A stretch of 64,000 nt of DNA from Streptomyces seoulensis (GCF_004328625.1 NZ_CP032229.1:2790001-2854000); one strand, 5' to 3'; shown: positions 37,137-47,763, numbered from the stretch's first letter. The notes: generated from the letters alone by a model not told the origin. Program-made: numbers and translations.

Positions 37137-37892
37137 ATGTCGAACCGCGAGATCGTCAGCCCCGTCACCGACGGCGTGCAGCCCTGCGCTTCCTCCCCCG
37201 AAGAGGCCCGGTCCGCCGGGCGCACGCCGTACGAGAAGCCCACCCCGCAGAACAGCGTGATGCTGCTGATCGACCATCAGATCGGCCTCATGACCAGCAT
37301 CCGGGACTTCCAGTCGCTCGCCACCCTGCGGGCGAACGTGGTCGGCCTCGGCCGCATCGCCAAGGCCCTGGACATCCCTGTCCTGCTCAGCTCCTCCAAC
37401 GCCCAGTGGCAGAACGGCGACACGATCCCGGAGCTGAAGGAGCTCTTCCCGGACGAGCCGATCTGCCGCCGCACCGGGATCATCAACTGCTACGAGGACC
37501 CGAGCTTCCGCTCCGCCCTGGAGGAGCTGATGGCCCGGACCGGGCGCACCCACGTGATCATCGCGGGCATCACCATCGGCACCTGTACCGCGATGCCGAC
37601 CCTGGCCATGCTGAACGACGGCTACCGCGTCCTGCCCGTCATCGACGCCTGCGGCGCCTGGAACCAGTACGAGGCCCAGGCGGCCATGACCCGCATGGCG
37701 AACACCGGCGCCGAACTCGTCACCACCTTCGCCCTCGGCTGCGAACTCCAGGCCGACTGGAAGCTCCCCACCGCCGAGGCCATGTTCGCCCCCTTCCTCA
37801 ACGACCTCCCCGAGTACGGCTACCTCATCCAGAACTTCTGGAACAACGCGAACGGCCACACGGTCGAGGACCCCTTCGGCCAGGTCAAGTAA
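37137..37892 (+). CDS. Isochorismatase-like cysteine hydrolase (YcaC-type)
   Basis: A 251-residue alpha/beta hydrolase of the isochorismatase family. The catalytic Asp is in MLLIDHQIGLM, the Cys in ITIGTCTAMPT, and the family RRTGIINCYED segment is present. A 30-residue N-terminal extension precedes the domain. Likely hydrolyses an amide or related small metabolite. It diverges from the MarR-type gene with 6 bp between start codons and is followed by a strong terminator. Its link to the pigment cluster is only positional. Confidence 0.88.
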   Translation: MSNREIVSPVTDGVQPCASSPEEARSAGRTPYEKPTPQNSVMLLIDHQIGLMTSIRDFQSLATLRANVVGLGRIAKALDIPVLLSSSNAQWQNGDTIPELKELFPDEPICRRTGIINCYEDPSFRSALEELMARTGRTHVIIAGITIGTCTAMPTLAMLNDGYRVLPVIDACGAWNQYEAQAAMTRMANTGAELVTTFALGCELQADWKLPTAEAMFAPFLNDLPEYGYLIQNFWNNANGHTVEDPFGQVK

Positions 37893-37897
37893 CCCAA

Positions 37898-37934
37898 AAA
37901 GGCCCAGGTCAGAAGCACTCTGACCTGGGCCTTT
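37898..37934 (+). terminator. Terminator after the isochorismatase-like gene
   Basis: AAAGGCCCAGGTCAGA pairs with TCTGACCTGGGCCTTT, a 16-bp perfect stem with a 5-nt loop and flanking A/T tracts; it can also stop leftward transcription past the tRNA. Confidence 0.92.
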
Positions 37935-37939
37935 CGCGG

Positions 37940-38014
37940 AGCCCCCTGTCGGATTCGAACCGACGACCTACGCATTACAAGTGCGTTGCTCTGGCCGGAC
38001 TGAGCTAAGGAGGC
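37940..38014 (-). tRNA. tRNA-Thr (anticodon TGT)
   Basis: On the minus strand an acceptor stem GCCTCCT/AGGGGGC, a D arm with TTAGCTCAG, an anticodon loop CTTGTAA (TGT), and a T arm GTCGG-TTCGAAT-CCGAC are all present. CCA is not encoded, as is common in actinobacteria. Confidence 0.96.
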
Positions 38015-38131
38015 GGGGGCCGGTGGGCCCGTGGGTGCAGTGTACCCAAGCGGGGGTGGGGGGCGGGGGACGGAAATTGAGGAGCGTCCGGGTACTGACA
38101 GGGCAGGCCGGGGGCGGGTACGGTCCTGCCA

Positions 38132-38147
38132 GTTCACCTGGGTGAAC
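38132..38147. promoter_or_regulatory. Perfect 16-bp palindrome upstream of msiK
   Basis: GTTCACC-TG-GGTGAAC is a perfect inverted repeat 67 bp before the msiK start. It is built like a repressor operator. The GTTCACC half resembles a PHO-box unit, but PHO boxes are direct repeats, so PhoP binding is unlikely. Confidence 0.55.
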
Positions 38148-38213
38148 CAACGAACCACCTTCCTACAACGGATCGTCCGGCACGTTCCTGCCGGTAGAAG
38201 GGGGCCCCTCACC

Positions 38214-39353
<1,140 letters not shown>

Positions 39354-39379
39354 CCGGCGCACACAGGCAGTTCACAGGG

Positions 39380-39402
39380 AGGGGGCCTCGCGGGGCCCCC
39401 TT
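39380..39402 (+). terminator. Terminator after msiK
   Basis: AGGGGGCC and GGCCCCCT flank a 6-nt loop, 26 bp past the stop, followed by TT. Confidence 0.8.
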
Positions 39403-39555
39403 CCGCGCACCCCGGCACGGTTGTGCCGATATCCCTGCACAGGGGCCGATTCGGGCGCCCGGCGTCAACCCCCTACCCAGAAAGCAGCGCGACTTCATCC
39501 CCCGTAAGGGTGACTAAATGTCGCCAAATCAGCACCGAGCGCTACCCTCACTCGC

Positions 39556-40035
39556 GTGACGCACTCCACCACCCCTCAGACGCGACGCGGCCACCGGGGC
39601 GGCCCTGCCCGCCGGATCGGCCGCACTCTCGCCCTCGTCCTGCCCGTCGTCCTGGTGCTCTCCGGAACCCTCGCGGTCACGCGGGTCAACTGGACCGGGG
39701 ACTCCGAAGGCTCCGTGCTCACCGCCTCGGACGTCGCCCAGGCCCCCGCGAAGGCCGGCACCGCCCGTACGGTCACGGCGAAGAAGGCGGCGCCGCAGGA
39801 CGTCCTGCGCGACCGGCTGCTGACCGAGCTTCAGGACAAGAACCCCGGCGTGGTCCTCACCCACCTCCAGCAGGCGGTCAACGGCCACCCGGCGCTCGCC
39901 GAGCACTGCACCTCCATCGCCCGCACCCTGGGCCGCGCGGCGGTCCGCCTCTACGGCGCCTCCCGCGCCCAGTCCTACGCCCGCCCGGTGTGCGACACGT
40001 CGTTCGCGACGGGTGTGCTGGCGGCACATAGCTGA
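39556..40035 (+). CDS. Small membrane-anchored or secreted hypothetical protein
   Basis: A 159-residue protein with a basic start (RRGHRGGPARRIGR), one hydrophobic segment at about residues 24-42 (TLALVLPVVLVLSGTLAV) and an extracellular Lys/Ala-rich C-terminal part with two Cys (AEHCTS and RPVCDTS) that could form a disulfide. The GTG start at 39556 has no obvious ribosome-binding site. I do not recognise the family. Confidence 0.7.
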   Translation: MTHSTTPQTRRGHRGGPARRIGRTLALVLPVVLVLSGTLAVTRVNWTGDSEGSVLTASDVAQAPAKAGTARTVTAKKAAPQDVLRDRLLTELQDKNPGVVLTHLQQAVNGHPALAEHCTSIARTLGRAAVRLYGASRAQSYARPVCDTSFATGVLAAHS

Positions 40036-40132
40036 TCCACACATGGCGGGTCGGCACACGGTGGGCCGGCACATACAGGCGGCCCTGTCGTGCCCCCTGG
40101 ACCCCGCCGGGGCGCCACGTACAGTTCGGGGC

Positions 40133-40864
40133 ATGACCCATCCGAACGTCGCTGCGCGCCCCACCCAAGCCGTCGTCCTGGCCGGTGGCCAGGGCTCCCG
40201 GCTGCGCCCCTACACGGACGACCGGCCCAAGCCGATGGTCGAGATCCCCGGCACGGGCACCCCGATCATCGGCCACCAGCTCAACTGGCTGGCCGAAGAG
40301 GGCGTCACGGACGTGGTGGTCTCCTGCGGCCACCTCGCCGAGGTCCTCCAGAAGTGGCTGGCCACGGCCGAGCTGCCGCTGTCGGTGACCACCGTCGTGG
40401 AGACCGAGCCGCTCGGCCGCGGCGGCGGCCTGAAGTACGCCGCCGCGCACCTCCCCCGCCCCGACCGGCCCTGGTACGCCACCAACGGCGACATCTGGAC
40501 CCGCTTCTCCCTGCGGGACATGGCCGACTTCCACACCGAGCGGGACGCGGTCGCCACCCTCGCGCTGGCCCGGCCGCGCATCCCCTGGGGCGCCGTGCGC
40601 ACGGACGGCTTCGGGCACATCACCGACTTCATCGAGGCCCCGCCGTCCACCGTCGAGATCAACGCCGGTGTGTACGTCTTCTCCCCCGAGTTCCGCGACC
40701 TGCTGCCCGACCGGGGCGACCACGAGCGCGCCACCTTCCCCCGCCTGGCCCGTGAGCGCAAGCTCGCCGGGTTCCCGCTGCCCCAGGGCTCCTACTGGCG
40801 GGCCATCGACACCGTCAAGGACCTCACCGAGGCCGCCAAGGAGCTGGACGCCGACCGCGCCTGA
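40133..40864 (+). CDS. Sugar nucleotidyltransferase
   Basis: A 243-residue NTP-transferase-fold protein. VVLAGGQGSRLRPYT is the nucleotide-binding signature and RPKPMVEI contains the conserved Lys. YATNGDIWTRF holds the metal-binding Asp. Length and pattern fit glucose-1-phosphate or mannose-1-phosphate nucleotidyltransferases; the sugar is not determinable. No glycosyl operon is adjacent. ATG 40133 begins the family N-terminus. Confidence 0.9.
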   Translation: MTHPNVAARPTQAVVLAGGQGSRLRPYTDDRPKPMVEIPGTGTPIIGHQLNWLAEEGVTDVVVSCGHLAEVLQKWLATAELPLSVTTVVETEPLGRGGGLKYAAAHLPRPDRPWYATNGDIWTRFSLRDMADFHTERDAVATLALARPRIPWGAVRTDGFGHITDFIEAPPSTVEINAGVYVFSPEFRDLLPDRGDHERATFPRLARERKLAGFPLPQGSYWRAIDTVKDLTEAAKELDADRA

Positions 40865-40877
40865 CGAGCATGCGCAG

Positions 40878-40913
40878 AAGGGCCCCGCACCTCACCAGAG
40901 GTACGGGGCCCTT
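40878..40913. terminator. Bidirectional terminator, nucleotidyltransferase/DoxX
   Basis: AAGGGCCCCG-C-ACCTC and GAGGT-A-CGGGGCCCTT pair around an ACCA loop between convergent genes. Confidence 0.92.
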
Positions 40914-40939
40914 CGTCTGCCCGAGGCCCGAGGAGGGCG

Positions 40940-42631
40940 TCAGTTGCCGAACAGACCGCCCACCAGGCCGGGCTGACCGGTGGAGGAGCCACCCGCGTCG
41001 CCGCCACCGCCGGAGTCCGTACCGCCGCCCGTGGTGCCCGAGCCGGTGCCGCCGGTCGCGGTACCGCCCGCGCTGGTCGGCCCCGCCGTGGTGCTGGGGG
41101 CGCCGCCACCGCCACCGGTGGTCGGGGTGGTCCGCTGGGGCGGGGCCTGGCCCGTGGTGCCCTGGGTCTGGCTGGGCGCCGCCGGAGCCGTACCGGCCGT
41201 ACGGCCCGCCCCCGGGGTGCCGGCCGCGCCGGACGGGCTCGCCCCCGCCGAGGCACCGCCCGTGGGCGCGCTGGACGCCGAGGGGCTGGCCTGCCTGCGC
41301 GGGGCACCGGGCTCCGAGGGCAGCGGCGAACCGGGCTGGTTGTTGCGCGGCGCCTCACCGGGACCGGGCACGACCACCCGGCCGGAGTCGCGCACCGCAC
41401 CGCCGAGCAGCGAGCCGACCAGCAGGGTCAGCCCGACCGTCACGACGGTGATCAGCGCGCCCCGGCGCAGCACGTACCGGCGCAGGTCCCAGATGTCGGC
41501 GCGCGGACCCAGGGTGCGCCAGGCGCTGCCCGCGAGCCTGCCGTCCACGGAGTACACCGGGGCGCCCGCGATGACCAGCGGGGACCAGGCGGCCAGGTAG
41601 ATGATGTCGGGCGCGTCGTACGCCGGGACCGTCTTCCAGCTCACGGTCACGATGAGCGCGGCCGAGAGCAGCGCGCCCACCACCGCGGCGACCCGCTGCC
41701 AGCAGCCCAGGATGGTCAGCACACCGACCACGACCTGGAGGAAGGCGATGACCAGCCCGGAGCCCACCGGGTGGTGCAGCGCGAACTGGCGCAGCGGCTC
41801 GGCCACGTCCCACGGGTGCAGGGTGTTGAGCCACTTGACCATGGAGCCGCGCTCGCCGCCGTCGAAGTAGACGGGGTCGCACAGCTTGCCCATGCCGGCG
41901 TAGATCGAGATGAAGCCGAGGAAGACGCGCAGCGGGAGCAGGACCACGCCGAGGTTCATCCGGCGGCCGGGGTAGTACGCGTGCCGCGCCGGGTCGTCGC
42001 CGCGCCGGGCGGCCCGCGAGCCGGGCCGGACGGCCGGCTCGTCGGGGTCGAACTCGTCGCTGACGTACGGCGATTCGTACGGGGGCTCGTCGTACGGCGG
42101 CTCGTCGTAGGCGCTGCCGACCGGGCGCATGTGGGGCAGCAGCCGGGTGCCGCCGTCCGGGCCGGTGCGCTGGTGGCCGAGGACGGGGGTCTCCACCGTC
42201 GAGTCGAGCTGGTCGTAGGCGTCCGCGTAGCCGGTGTGGTCCGGGCCGGGACGCGGGATGACCTGGGTGGCACCGGCCGGCTCGTCGGGGTGGCCCACGC
42301 TGCTGCCCCGGACGGCCTGGAGCAGGCGGTGGGTGCCGGTGTCGTCCGGCGCGGACCGGCCGCTCCAGACGACCGGACGGCGGCGGCCCGCGGACCCTCC
42401 CGCCGGGGTCCCGGACATGCGCGCGGGGTCCTGAGCGCTCAGGTGCCGGGCGATTCTCGGGGACTGGGCGCGCCTGCCCGCCGTCCCCAACTGCACGCGG
42501 AAGCTGGCGTGATTGACGATGACCTGCGCCGGATCGCTCGGCACCTTCACCATGCTCAGCGCGGGAGCGTCGTCGAAGCCCGACGAGCGGTCCCCCGTGG
42601 GAGTGCGGGGTGTTCTGGTGTCCACACTCAT
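40940..42631 (-). CDS. DoxX-family membrane protein with long disordered tails
   Basis: A 563-residue protein. Residues 1-230 are charged, Pro/Asp/Tyr-rich and probably disordered, with DEPPYDEPPYESPY repeats. The DoxX four-helix core spans about 240-410 (LRVFLGFISIYAGMGKLCDPVYF, VVVGVLTILGCWQRVAAVVGALLSAALIV). Another hydrophobic segment (LITVVTVGLTLLVGSLLGG) follows, then a roughly 130-residue Gly/Thr/Ser/Pro tail that must be outside the cell. DoxX proteins take part in redox/thiol stress complexes in actinobacteria. Monocistronic, convergent with the nucleotidyltransferase. Confidence 0.86.
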   Translation of the reverse strand: MSVDTRTPRTPTGDRSSGFDDAPALSMVKVPSDPAQVIVNHASFRVQLGTAGRRAQSPRIARHLSAQDPARMSGTPAGGSAGRRRPVVWSGRSAPDDTGTHRLLQAVRGSSVGHPDEPAGATQVIPRPGPDHTGYADAYDQLDSTVETPVLGHQRTGPDGGTRLLPHMRPVGSAYDEPPYDEPPYESPYVSDEFDPDEPAVRPGSRAARRGDDPARHAYYPGRRMNLGVVLLPLRVFLGFISIYAGMGKLCDPVYFDGGERGSMVKWLNTLHPWDVAEPLRQFALHHPVGSGLVIAFLQVVVGVLTILGCWQRVAAVVGALLSAALIVTVSWKTVPAYDAPDIIYLAAWSPLVIAGAPVYSVDGRLAGSAWRTLGPRADIWDLRRYVLRRGALITVVTVGLTLLVGSLLGGAVRDSGRVVVPGPGEAPRNNQPGSPLPSEPGAPRRQASPSASSAPTGGASAGASPSGAAGTPGAGRTAGTAPAAPSQTQGTTGQAPPQRTTPTTGGGGGAPSTTAGPTSAGGTATGGTGSGTTGGGTDSGGGGDAGGSSTGQPGLVGGLFGN

Positions 42632-42759
42632 CTAACCGAGTGACGCCGAGTTAGGACACTGCTTTGACCGGCCCGATGTGTCCGGGCCGCGTCAAAGTCG
42701 TCGTGAACGCCGGTCATCCCCCGGAATTACCGCATCCGGGGGAATTGCCGAACGGTCGT

Positions 42760-43698
42760 TCAGGAGCGGCGGCGGGACGCCTCGTACAGCACCACACCGG
42801 CGGCGACACCGGCGTTGAGGGACTCCGCGCCACCCGGCATGGGGATGCGGACCCGGTGGTCGCAGGTCTCGCCGACCAGGCGGGACAGGCCCTTGCCCTC
42901 GCTGCCGACCACGATGACGACCGGACCGGACAGCGCCGCCAGGTCGCCCACCTCGGCCTCGCCGTCGGCGGCCAGGCCGACCACGGTGATCCCGGCCTTC
43001 TTGTACTGCTCCAGGGTCCGGGTGAGGTTGGTGGCACGGGCGACCGGCGTACGGGCGGCGGCGCCGGCCGACGACTTCCAGGCACCGGCGCTCATGCCGG
43101 CCGAGCGGCGCTCGGGCACGACCACGCCGTGCCCGCCGAAGGCGGAGACGGAGCGGACGACGGCACCGAGGTTGCGCGGGTCGGTGACGCCGTCGAGGGC
43201 GACGATCAGCGGGTCCTCGCCCTTGTCGTAGGCGCCGGCGGGCAGGTCCTCGGGGTGCGCGTACTCGTACGGCGGGACCTGCAGGACGAGGCCCTGGTGG
43301 TTCAGGCCGTTGGTCATCCGGTCCAGCTCGGGGCGCGGGGCCTCCATGAGGTGGATGTTGCCGCGCTCGGCGGCGAGCTGGAGGGCCTCGCGGACGCGCT
43401 CGTCGTTGTCGATGAACTGCTGGACGTAGAGCATGGTGGCGGGCACGCCGTCACGCAGTGCCTCGTACACCGGGTTACGGCCGACGACCAGCTCGGAGGT
43501 GGACCGGCCGCCGCCCTTGCGCTGCTGGGGGCGGCCCTGGGCGCGGCGGACCTTGGCGGCGGCGGCGCGCTGCTTGGCGTGGCCCTTGCGTGCCTCGGCG
43601 GGGGGCGTGGGGCCCTTGCCCTCCAGGCCACGGCGCCGCTGGCCGCCGCTGCCGACCTGGGCACCCTTCTTGCCGGACATGCGGCGGTTGTTCGCCAT
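42760..43698 (-). CDS. rlmB: 23S rRNA (guanosine-2'-O)-methyltransferase RlmB
   Basis: A 312-residue SpoU/TrmH-type methyltransferase. A very basic N-terminal tail (about 70 residues, [18 protein letters not shown]) precedes the substrate-binding domain ([17 protein letters not shown]) and the knotted SPOUT domain with [25 protein letters not shown] and [22 protein letters not shown]. It methylates G2251-type positions of 23S rRNA. It is downstream of cysS on the same strand, with a terminator between. Confidence 0.95.
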   Translation of the reverse strand: MANNRRMSGKKGAQVGSGGQRRRGLEGKGPTPPAEARKGHAKQRAAAAKVRRAQGRPQQRKGGGRSTSELVVGRNPVYEALRDGVPATMLYVQQFIDNDERVREALQLAAERGNIHLMEAPRPELDRMTNGLNHQGLVLQVPPYEYAHPEDLPAGAYDKGEDPLIVALDGVTDPRNLGAVVRSVSAFGGHGVVVPERRSAGMSAGAWKSSAGAAARTPVARATNLTRTLEQYKKAGITVVGLAADGEAEVGDLAALSGPVVIVVGSEGKGLSRLVGETCDHRVRIPMPGGAESLNAGVAAGVVLYEASRRRS

Positions 43699-43737
43699 GA
43701 GTTACCCGTCTCCGTGAGCGTTCGTACGTATGTATGC

Positions 43738-43769
43738 AGTGTGCCGCCCGGATCGCCGGGCGGCACACT
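43738..43769 (-). terminator. Terminator after cysS
   Basis: AGTGTGCCGCCCGG and CCGGGCGGCACACT make a perfect 14-bp stem with an ATCG loop, 26 bp past the cysS stop. Confidence 0.9.
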
Positions 43770-43794
43770 CGATCAAGCCCGTGGCCGACCGCGC

Positions 43795-45198
43795 CTAGCG
43801 CGGGCCGAGGCTCCAGCGCGGGCCCTGGGGGCTGTCCTCGACGACCAGGCCGGACTGGCCGAGCTGGTCGCGGATGGCGTCGGCGGTGGCCCAGTCCTTG
43901 CGGCCGCGGGCGGACTCGCGCTGCTCCAGGACGAGCCGGACGAGGCTGTCCACCACGCCGTGGAGGTCTTCGCCGCGCTCGCCGCCCTCACCGGCCCACT
44001 CGGGGTCCAGCGGGTCGAGCCCGAGGACGCCGAGCATGGCGCGCACCTCGGCGAGGCGGGCGACGGCCGCCTCCTTGTCGTCGGCGGCCAGCGCGCTGTT
44101 GCCCTGCCGGACGGTGGTGTGCACGACGGCGAGGGCCTGCGGCACGCCCAGGTCGTCGTCCATCGCCTCGGCGAAGGCCGGCGGCACCTCGGCAGCCGGG
44201 GCGACCTCGCCCCCGGCCTTCTCCAGCGCGCGCTGCACGAAGCCCTCGATGCGCGCGAACGCCACCTCGGCCTCGCGCAGCGACTCCTCGCTGTACTCGA
44301 TCATCGAGCGGTAGTGCGGGGTGCCGAGGTAGTAGCGCAGGACGATGGGACGCCACTGCTTGACCATCTCGGAGACCAGCACGCTGTTGCCGAGCGACTT
44401 GGACATCTTGTCGCCCGCCATGGTCACCCACGCGTTGTGCACCCAGTACCGGGCGAAGTCGTCGCCGAACGCCTTGGCCTGGGCGATCTCGTTCTCGTGG
44501 TGCGGGAAGATCAGGTCCAGCCCGCCGCCGTGGATGTCGAAGACGGTGCCCAGGTACTTGTGCGCCATGGCCGAGCACTCCAGGTGCCAGCCGGGGCGGC
44601 CGGGCCCCCAGGGGGTCGGCCAGCTCGGCTCGCCCGGCTTGACCGCCTTCCACATGGCGAAGTCGCGCGGGTCCCGCTTGCCGGTCTCGCCCTCGCCGGA
44701 CGGCTGGAGCAGGTTGTCCAGCTCCTGCCGGGACAGCTCCAGGTACTCGCCCCAGGAGCGCACGTCGAAGTAGACGTTGCCGTCGGCCTCGTAGGCGTGG
44801 CCGCGCTCGATGAGGCCCTGCATCATCTCGATCATCTCGGTGATGTGGCCGGTGGCGCGGGGCTCGTAGGTGGGCGGCAGGCAACCGAGCGCGGCGTAGG
44901 CGTCGTTGAACGCCCGCTCGTTCTCGTACCCGATGGCCCACCAGGGGCGCTTCTGCTCGTGGGCCTTGTTGATGATCTTGTCGTCGATGTCCGTGACGTT
45001 GCGGACGAACGTCACGTCGTAGCCGCGGTACTCGAACCAGCGGCGCATGATGTCGAAGTTCAGGCCCGAGCGGATGTGCCCGATGTGCGGTGCGGCCTGC
45101 ACGGTGGCGCCACACAGGTAGATCGAGACACAGCCCGGCTGGACCGGGGTGAAGTCGCGGATCTGCCGGGCGCTGGTGTCGTACAGGCGAATGGTCAC
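43795..45198 (-). CDS. cysS: Cysteinyl-tRNA synthetase
   Basis: A 467-residue class I aminoacyl-tRNA synthetase. The HIGH motif appears as PHIGHIRSG, the KMSKS loop as GDKMSKSLGNS, and the zinc ligands as YLCGAT, WHLECSAMAHK and the following His/Glu. It starts MTIRLYDTSARQIRDF. It charges tRNA-Cys in the cytosol. The full synthetase, not the shorter MshC mycothiol ligase, is indicated by length and by the C-terminal helical domain. Confidence 0.97.
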   Translation of the reverse strand: MTIRLYDTSARQIRDFTPVQPGCVSIYLCGATVQAAPHIGHIRSGLNFDIMRRWFEYRGYDVTFVRNVTDIDDKIINKAHEQKRPWWAIGYENERAFNDAYAALGCLPPTYEPRATGHITEMIEMMQGLIERGHAYEADGNVYFDVRSWGEYLELSRQELDNLLQPSGEGETGKRDPRDFAMWKAVKPGEPSWPTPWGPGRPGWHLECSAMAHKYLGTVFDIHGGGLDLIFPHHENEIAQAKAFGDDFARYWVHNAWVTMAGDKMSKSLGNSVLVSEMVKQWRPIVLRYYLGTPHYRSMIEYSEESLREAEVAFARIEGFVQRALEKAGGEVAPAAEVPPAFAEAMDDDLGVPQALAVVHTTVRQGNSALAADDKEAAVARLAEVRAMLGVLGLDPLDPEWAGEGGERGEDLHGVVDSLVRLVLEQRESARGRKDWATADAIRDQLGQSGLVVEDSPQGPRWSLGPR

Positions 45199-45267
45199 GC
45201 CACCAGGGTAGTGGGCGCATTGCGATGCAATGCGCCCGGACGGGAAAACGGCCGTCCGCCGGCCCCC

Positions 45268-45672
45268 TCAGAGGCTGCCGACCACCTTGCGCGGGCTAAT
45301 CCGGACGACGACCCGCTCGGCGTCATTGGCGGAGGCCGGGTTGAACTCGGCGTACTTCTTGCCGGTGTACTTCAGGGACAGCTCGTCGATCAGCGCCTGG
45401 CCGCCCTCGGTGGTCATCTCGGCGGTGCCGCGGATCTCGGCGTACTCGTAGGGGTTCTCCGGGTCCACGACGACGACGGTGACCCTCGGGTCGCGCTTGA
45501 GGTTCTTCTCCTTGCGCCGGTCGACCGTGGTGGAGATCAGGACGTCGTCCCCGTCCCGCTTCACCCACACCGGTGACATCTGCGGGCTTCCGTCGGGCTG
45601 GACGGTGCCGACGACGATGAACACGGGCGTGTCCAGCAGGGACTTGAGCCGGTCGGACAGCGCAGCGGACAT
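45268..45672 (-). CDS. PPOX-class (F420/FMN split-barrel) oxidoreductase
   Basis: A 134-residue split beta-barrel protein. TPVFIVVGTVQPDGSPQMSPVWVKRDGDDVLIST opens it, and DRRKEKNLKRDPRVTVVVVDPENPYEYAEIRG holds the basic residues typical of F420-binding PPOX proteins. It ends VVVRISPRKVVGSL. ATG 45672 has AGGAGG 8 nt upstream. Probably an F420-dependent reductase; substrate unknown. Confidence 0.9.
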   Translation of the reverse strand: MSAALSDRLKSLLDTPVFIVVGTVQPDGSPQMSPVWVKRDGDDVLISTTVDRRKEKNLKRDPRVTVVVVDPENPYEYAEIRGTAEMTTEGGQALIDELSLKYTGKKYAEFNPASANDAERVVVRISPRKVVGSL

Positions 45673-45721
45673 GGAGATCCTCCTCGATCGACGGTGGCTG
45701 TGCGGGTACCCTCGCACGCGC

Positions 45722-46216
45722 CTACGACACGCGCACCACGAGGGCGGTGGCGATGGCCATCAGCCCCTCGTCCCGGCCGGGGAAGCCGAGCCCGTCGGTG
45801 GTCGCACCGGAGACCGAGACCGGGGCACCGACGGCGGCGCTGAGAATCCGCTGCGCCTCGTCCCGCCGCTTGCCGATCTTCGGGCGCGGCCCGACGACCT
45901 GCACCGCGACATTGCCGACGGCGAAGCCCGCCTCCCGCACGATCCGGGCCGCCTCGGTCAGCAGGGTGACCCCGGACGCGCCGGACCACTCGGGCCGGCC
46001 GGTGCCGAAGTGCCGGCCCAGGTCACCGAGCCCGGCGGCGGAGAACAGCGCGTTGCAGGCGGCGTGCGCGACCACGTCGGCGTCGGAGTGCCCGGCCAGT
46101 CCCGGCCCGGAGTCCTCCCACTTCAGCCCGGCGCACCACAGCTCGCGGCCGTCCTCGAAGGCGTGGATGTCGGTGCCGATGCCCACCTGGGGCAGGGCGG
46201 GGAGCTCAGAAGCCAT
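45722..46216 (-). CDS. ispF: 2-C-methyl-D-erythritol 2,4-cyclodiphosphate synthase
   Basis: A 164-residue trimeric enzyme of the MEP isoprenoid pathway. The zinc-site Asp/His are in [11 protein letters not shown] and the [26 protein letters not shown] segment; the C-terminal [15 protein letters not shown] is intact. It makes MEcPP from CDP-ME 2-phosphate. Its start lies 11 bp inside the end of ispD, so the two are coupled. Confidence 0.97.
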   Translation of the reverse strand: MASELPALPQVGIGTDIHAFEDGRELWCAGLKWEDSGPGLAGHSDADVVAHAACNALFSAAGLGDLGRHFGTGRPEWSGASGVTLLTEAARIVREAGFAVGNVAVQVVGPRPKIGKRRDEAQRILSAAVGAPVSVSGATTDGLGFPGRDEGLMAIATALVVRVS

Positions 46217-46970
46217 CGTTGAGCCTCCTGCGGGTGAGGACCGCCTCGGCGAGGACGAGGTCCAGCGGGCGGGTCACCTTGAACGCCTCCTCGTGGCCGG
46301 GCACGGTCACGACCCGCTCGCCGAGCCGCTCGACCATGCTCGCGTCGTCGGTGACGTCGTCCAGGACCGTCTCGTGGGCGCGGATCAGCGTGGCCCGGTC
46401 GAAGCCCTGGGGGGTCTGCACGGCGCGAAGCCGGGCCCGGACGGGGGTGCCGAGCACCGGCTCGGGCTCGCCGGGGACGGCCGCGGGTTCGACCTCCTTG
46501 ACCGTGTCGGCCAGCGGCAGCGCCGGGACCACGGCCGGGGCGCCGGCGCGCACCGCCTCGACGACCGTGTCCACGGTGTCGACGGGGACGAGGGGGCGGG
46601 CGGCGTCGTGCACGAGGACGACGTCGTAGGCGGGGGGCAGGGCGTCCAGGCCCAGACGCACCGACTCCTGGCGGCTCTCCCCGCCGGGCACTACCAGGAA
46701 GTCCGTGCGCTCGGGCAGCGCGTGCGCGTCCAGCAGCGACTTGACCTCGGCGGCGCCGTCCGGCGGGGCGACGACGACCACCAGGGAGACGTGCCGGGAG
46801 GCGGCCAGGGCGCGGATCGCGTGGATCAGCATGGGCGTGCCGTTCAGCGCGCGGAGCGCCTTGGGGGCGCCCGGGCCGAGGCGTACGCCCCGGCCTGCGG
46901 CCGGGATCACGGCGGCGACACGGCTGTCCTGGCGCGGCTCGGCGGGCGCGGGACGCGATTCGTCAGACAT
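46206..46970 (-). CDS. ispD: 2-C-methyl-D-erythritol 4-phosphate cytidylyltransferase
   Basis: A 254-residue cytidylyltransferase. [21 protein letters not shown] is the CTP-binding loop, [11 protein letters not shown] the acidic catalytic segment, and [10 protein letters not shown] and [12 protein letters not shown] complete the family pattern. It forms CDP-ME from MEP and CTP. The operon ispD-ispF is standard; here ispE is absent. The 310 bp upstream to carD carry only the carD terminator and no gene I can support. Confidence 0.96.
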   Translation of the reverse strand: MSDESRPAPAEPRQDSRVAAVIPAAGRGVRLGPGAPKALRALNGTPMLIHAIRALAASRHVSLVVVVAPPDGAAEVKSLLDAHALPERTDFLVVPGGESRQESVRLGLDALPPAYDVVLVHDAARPLVPVDTVDTVVEAVRAGAPAVVPALPLADTVKEVEPAAVPGEPEPVLGTPVRARLRAVQTPQGFDRATLIRAHETVLDDVTDDASMVERLGERVVTVPGHEEAFKVTRPLDLVLAEAVLTRRRLNDGF

Positions 46971-47252
46971 CGGTTCCTGTCAGGTTTGTGTGCTCGGGGC
47001 CGGTGGGTAGTGGCTGGAGGAGCGCCTGGGCACGACTTGACCGGACCCCTTCCGTGAACCATGGTCGAGTCGTACGCAGGGAGCGGTACGACGGTGGTGG
47101 ACCACCGGAGCACGATCACAAGAGCACAGAGGTCAAGAGCAAAGAGGCAGCGCGCAGACGAAGAGGCAAGCGGGGACGAATATGCCGCAGCGCCCGGCGA
47201 CAGGGTGAGTGTCATCGGGCACCACGGCATTTTTGCTGCGCTGGACGTGACG

Positions 47253-47274
47253 GCGGGCGAGACCTACCGCCCGC
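47253..47274 (-). terminator. Terminator after carD
   Basis: GCGGGCG and CGCCCGC with an 8-nt loop lie just 7 bp past the carD stop. Confidence 0.65.
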
Positions 47275-47280
47275 TTCGTG

Positions 47281-47763
47281 TCAGGAGGCGAGTACCTCGT
47301 CGAGCAGCGCCTCGGCCTTGTCCTCGTTGGTGTTCTCCGCGAGGGCCAGCTCGCTCACCAGGATCTGGCGGGCCTTGGCGAGCATGCGCTTCTCACCGGC
47401 GGAGAGTCCGCGCTCGCGCTCGCGGCGCCACAGGTCACGCACGACTTCCGCGACCTTGATGACGTCGCCGGAGGCGAGCTTCTCCAGATTTGCCTTGTAG
47501 CGGCGCGACCAGTTCGTGGGCTCCTCGGCGTACGGCGCGCGCAGCACCTCGAAGACCCGGTCCAGCCCGTCCTGACCGACCACATCACGCACGCCGACGA
47601 ACTCCGCATTGTCCGCTGGCACACGTACCGTCAGGTCGCCCTGGGCGACCTTCAGCACCAAGTAGGTCTTGTCCACGCCTTTGATCTGACGAGTTTCGAT
47701 TGCCTCGATCAGCGCGGCCCCGTGATGGGGATAGACCACGGTGTCGCCAACCTTGAACGTCAT
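47281..47763 (-). CDS. carD: CarD/CdnL-family transcription regulator
   Basis: A 160-residue RNA-polymerase-binding protein. The N-terminal Tudor-like RID ([25 protein letters not shown]) contacts the beta subunit, and the C-terminal helical domain ([27 protein letters not shown]) contacts the -10 upstream edge, including the Trp that wedges open-complex DNA. CarD stabilises rRNA-promoter open complexes in actinobacteria. Divergent from the lipoprotein gene over 560 bp. Confidence 0.96.
   Translation of the reverse strand: MTFKVGDTVVYPHHGAALIEAIETRQIKGVDKTYLVLKVAQGDLTVRVPADNAEFVGVRDVVGQDGLDRVFEVLRAPYAEEPTNWSRRYKANLEKLASGDVIKVAEVVRDLWRRERERGLSAGEKRMLAKARQILVSELALAENTNEDKAEALLDEVLAS

Noticed and set aside
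38132..38147. PHO box upstream of msiK
   Set aside because: The GTTCACC unit is present only as an inverted repeat. PhoP operators in Streptomyces are direct repeats of 11-nt units.
46971..47280. Small gene between ispD and carD
   Set aside because: The frames there are Arg/Ala-rich with no ribosome-binding site and no conserved pattern; only the carD terminator is convincing.
47061..47459. Rightward open frame with ATG (MVESYAGSG) across the carD terminator
   Set aside because: It runs antisense into carD and loses any protein-like composition after 40 codons.
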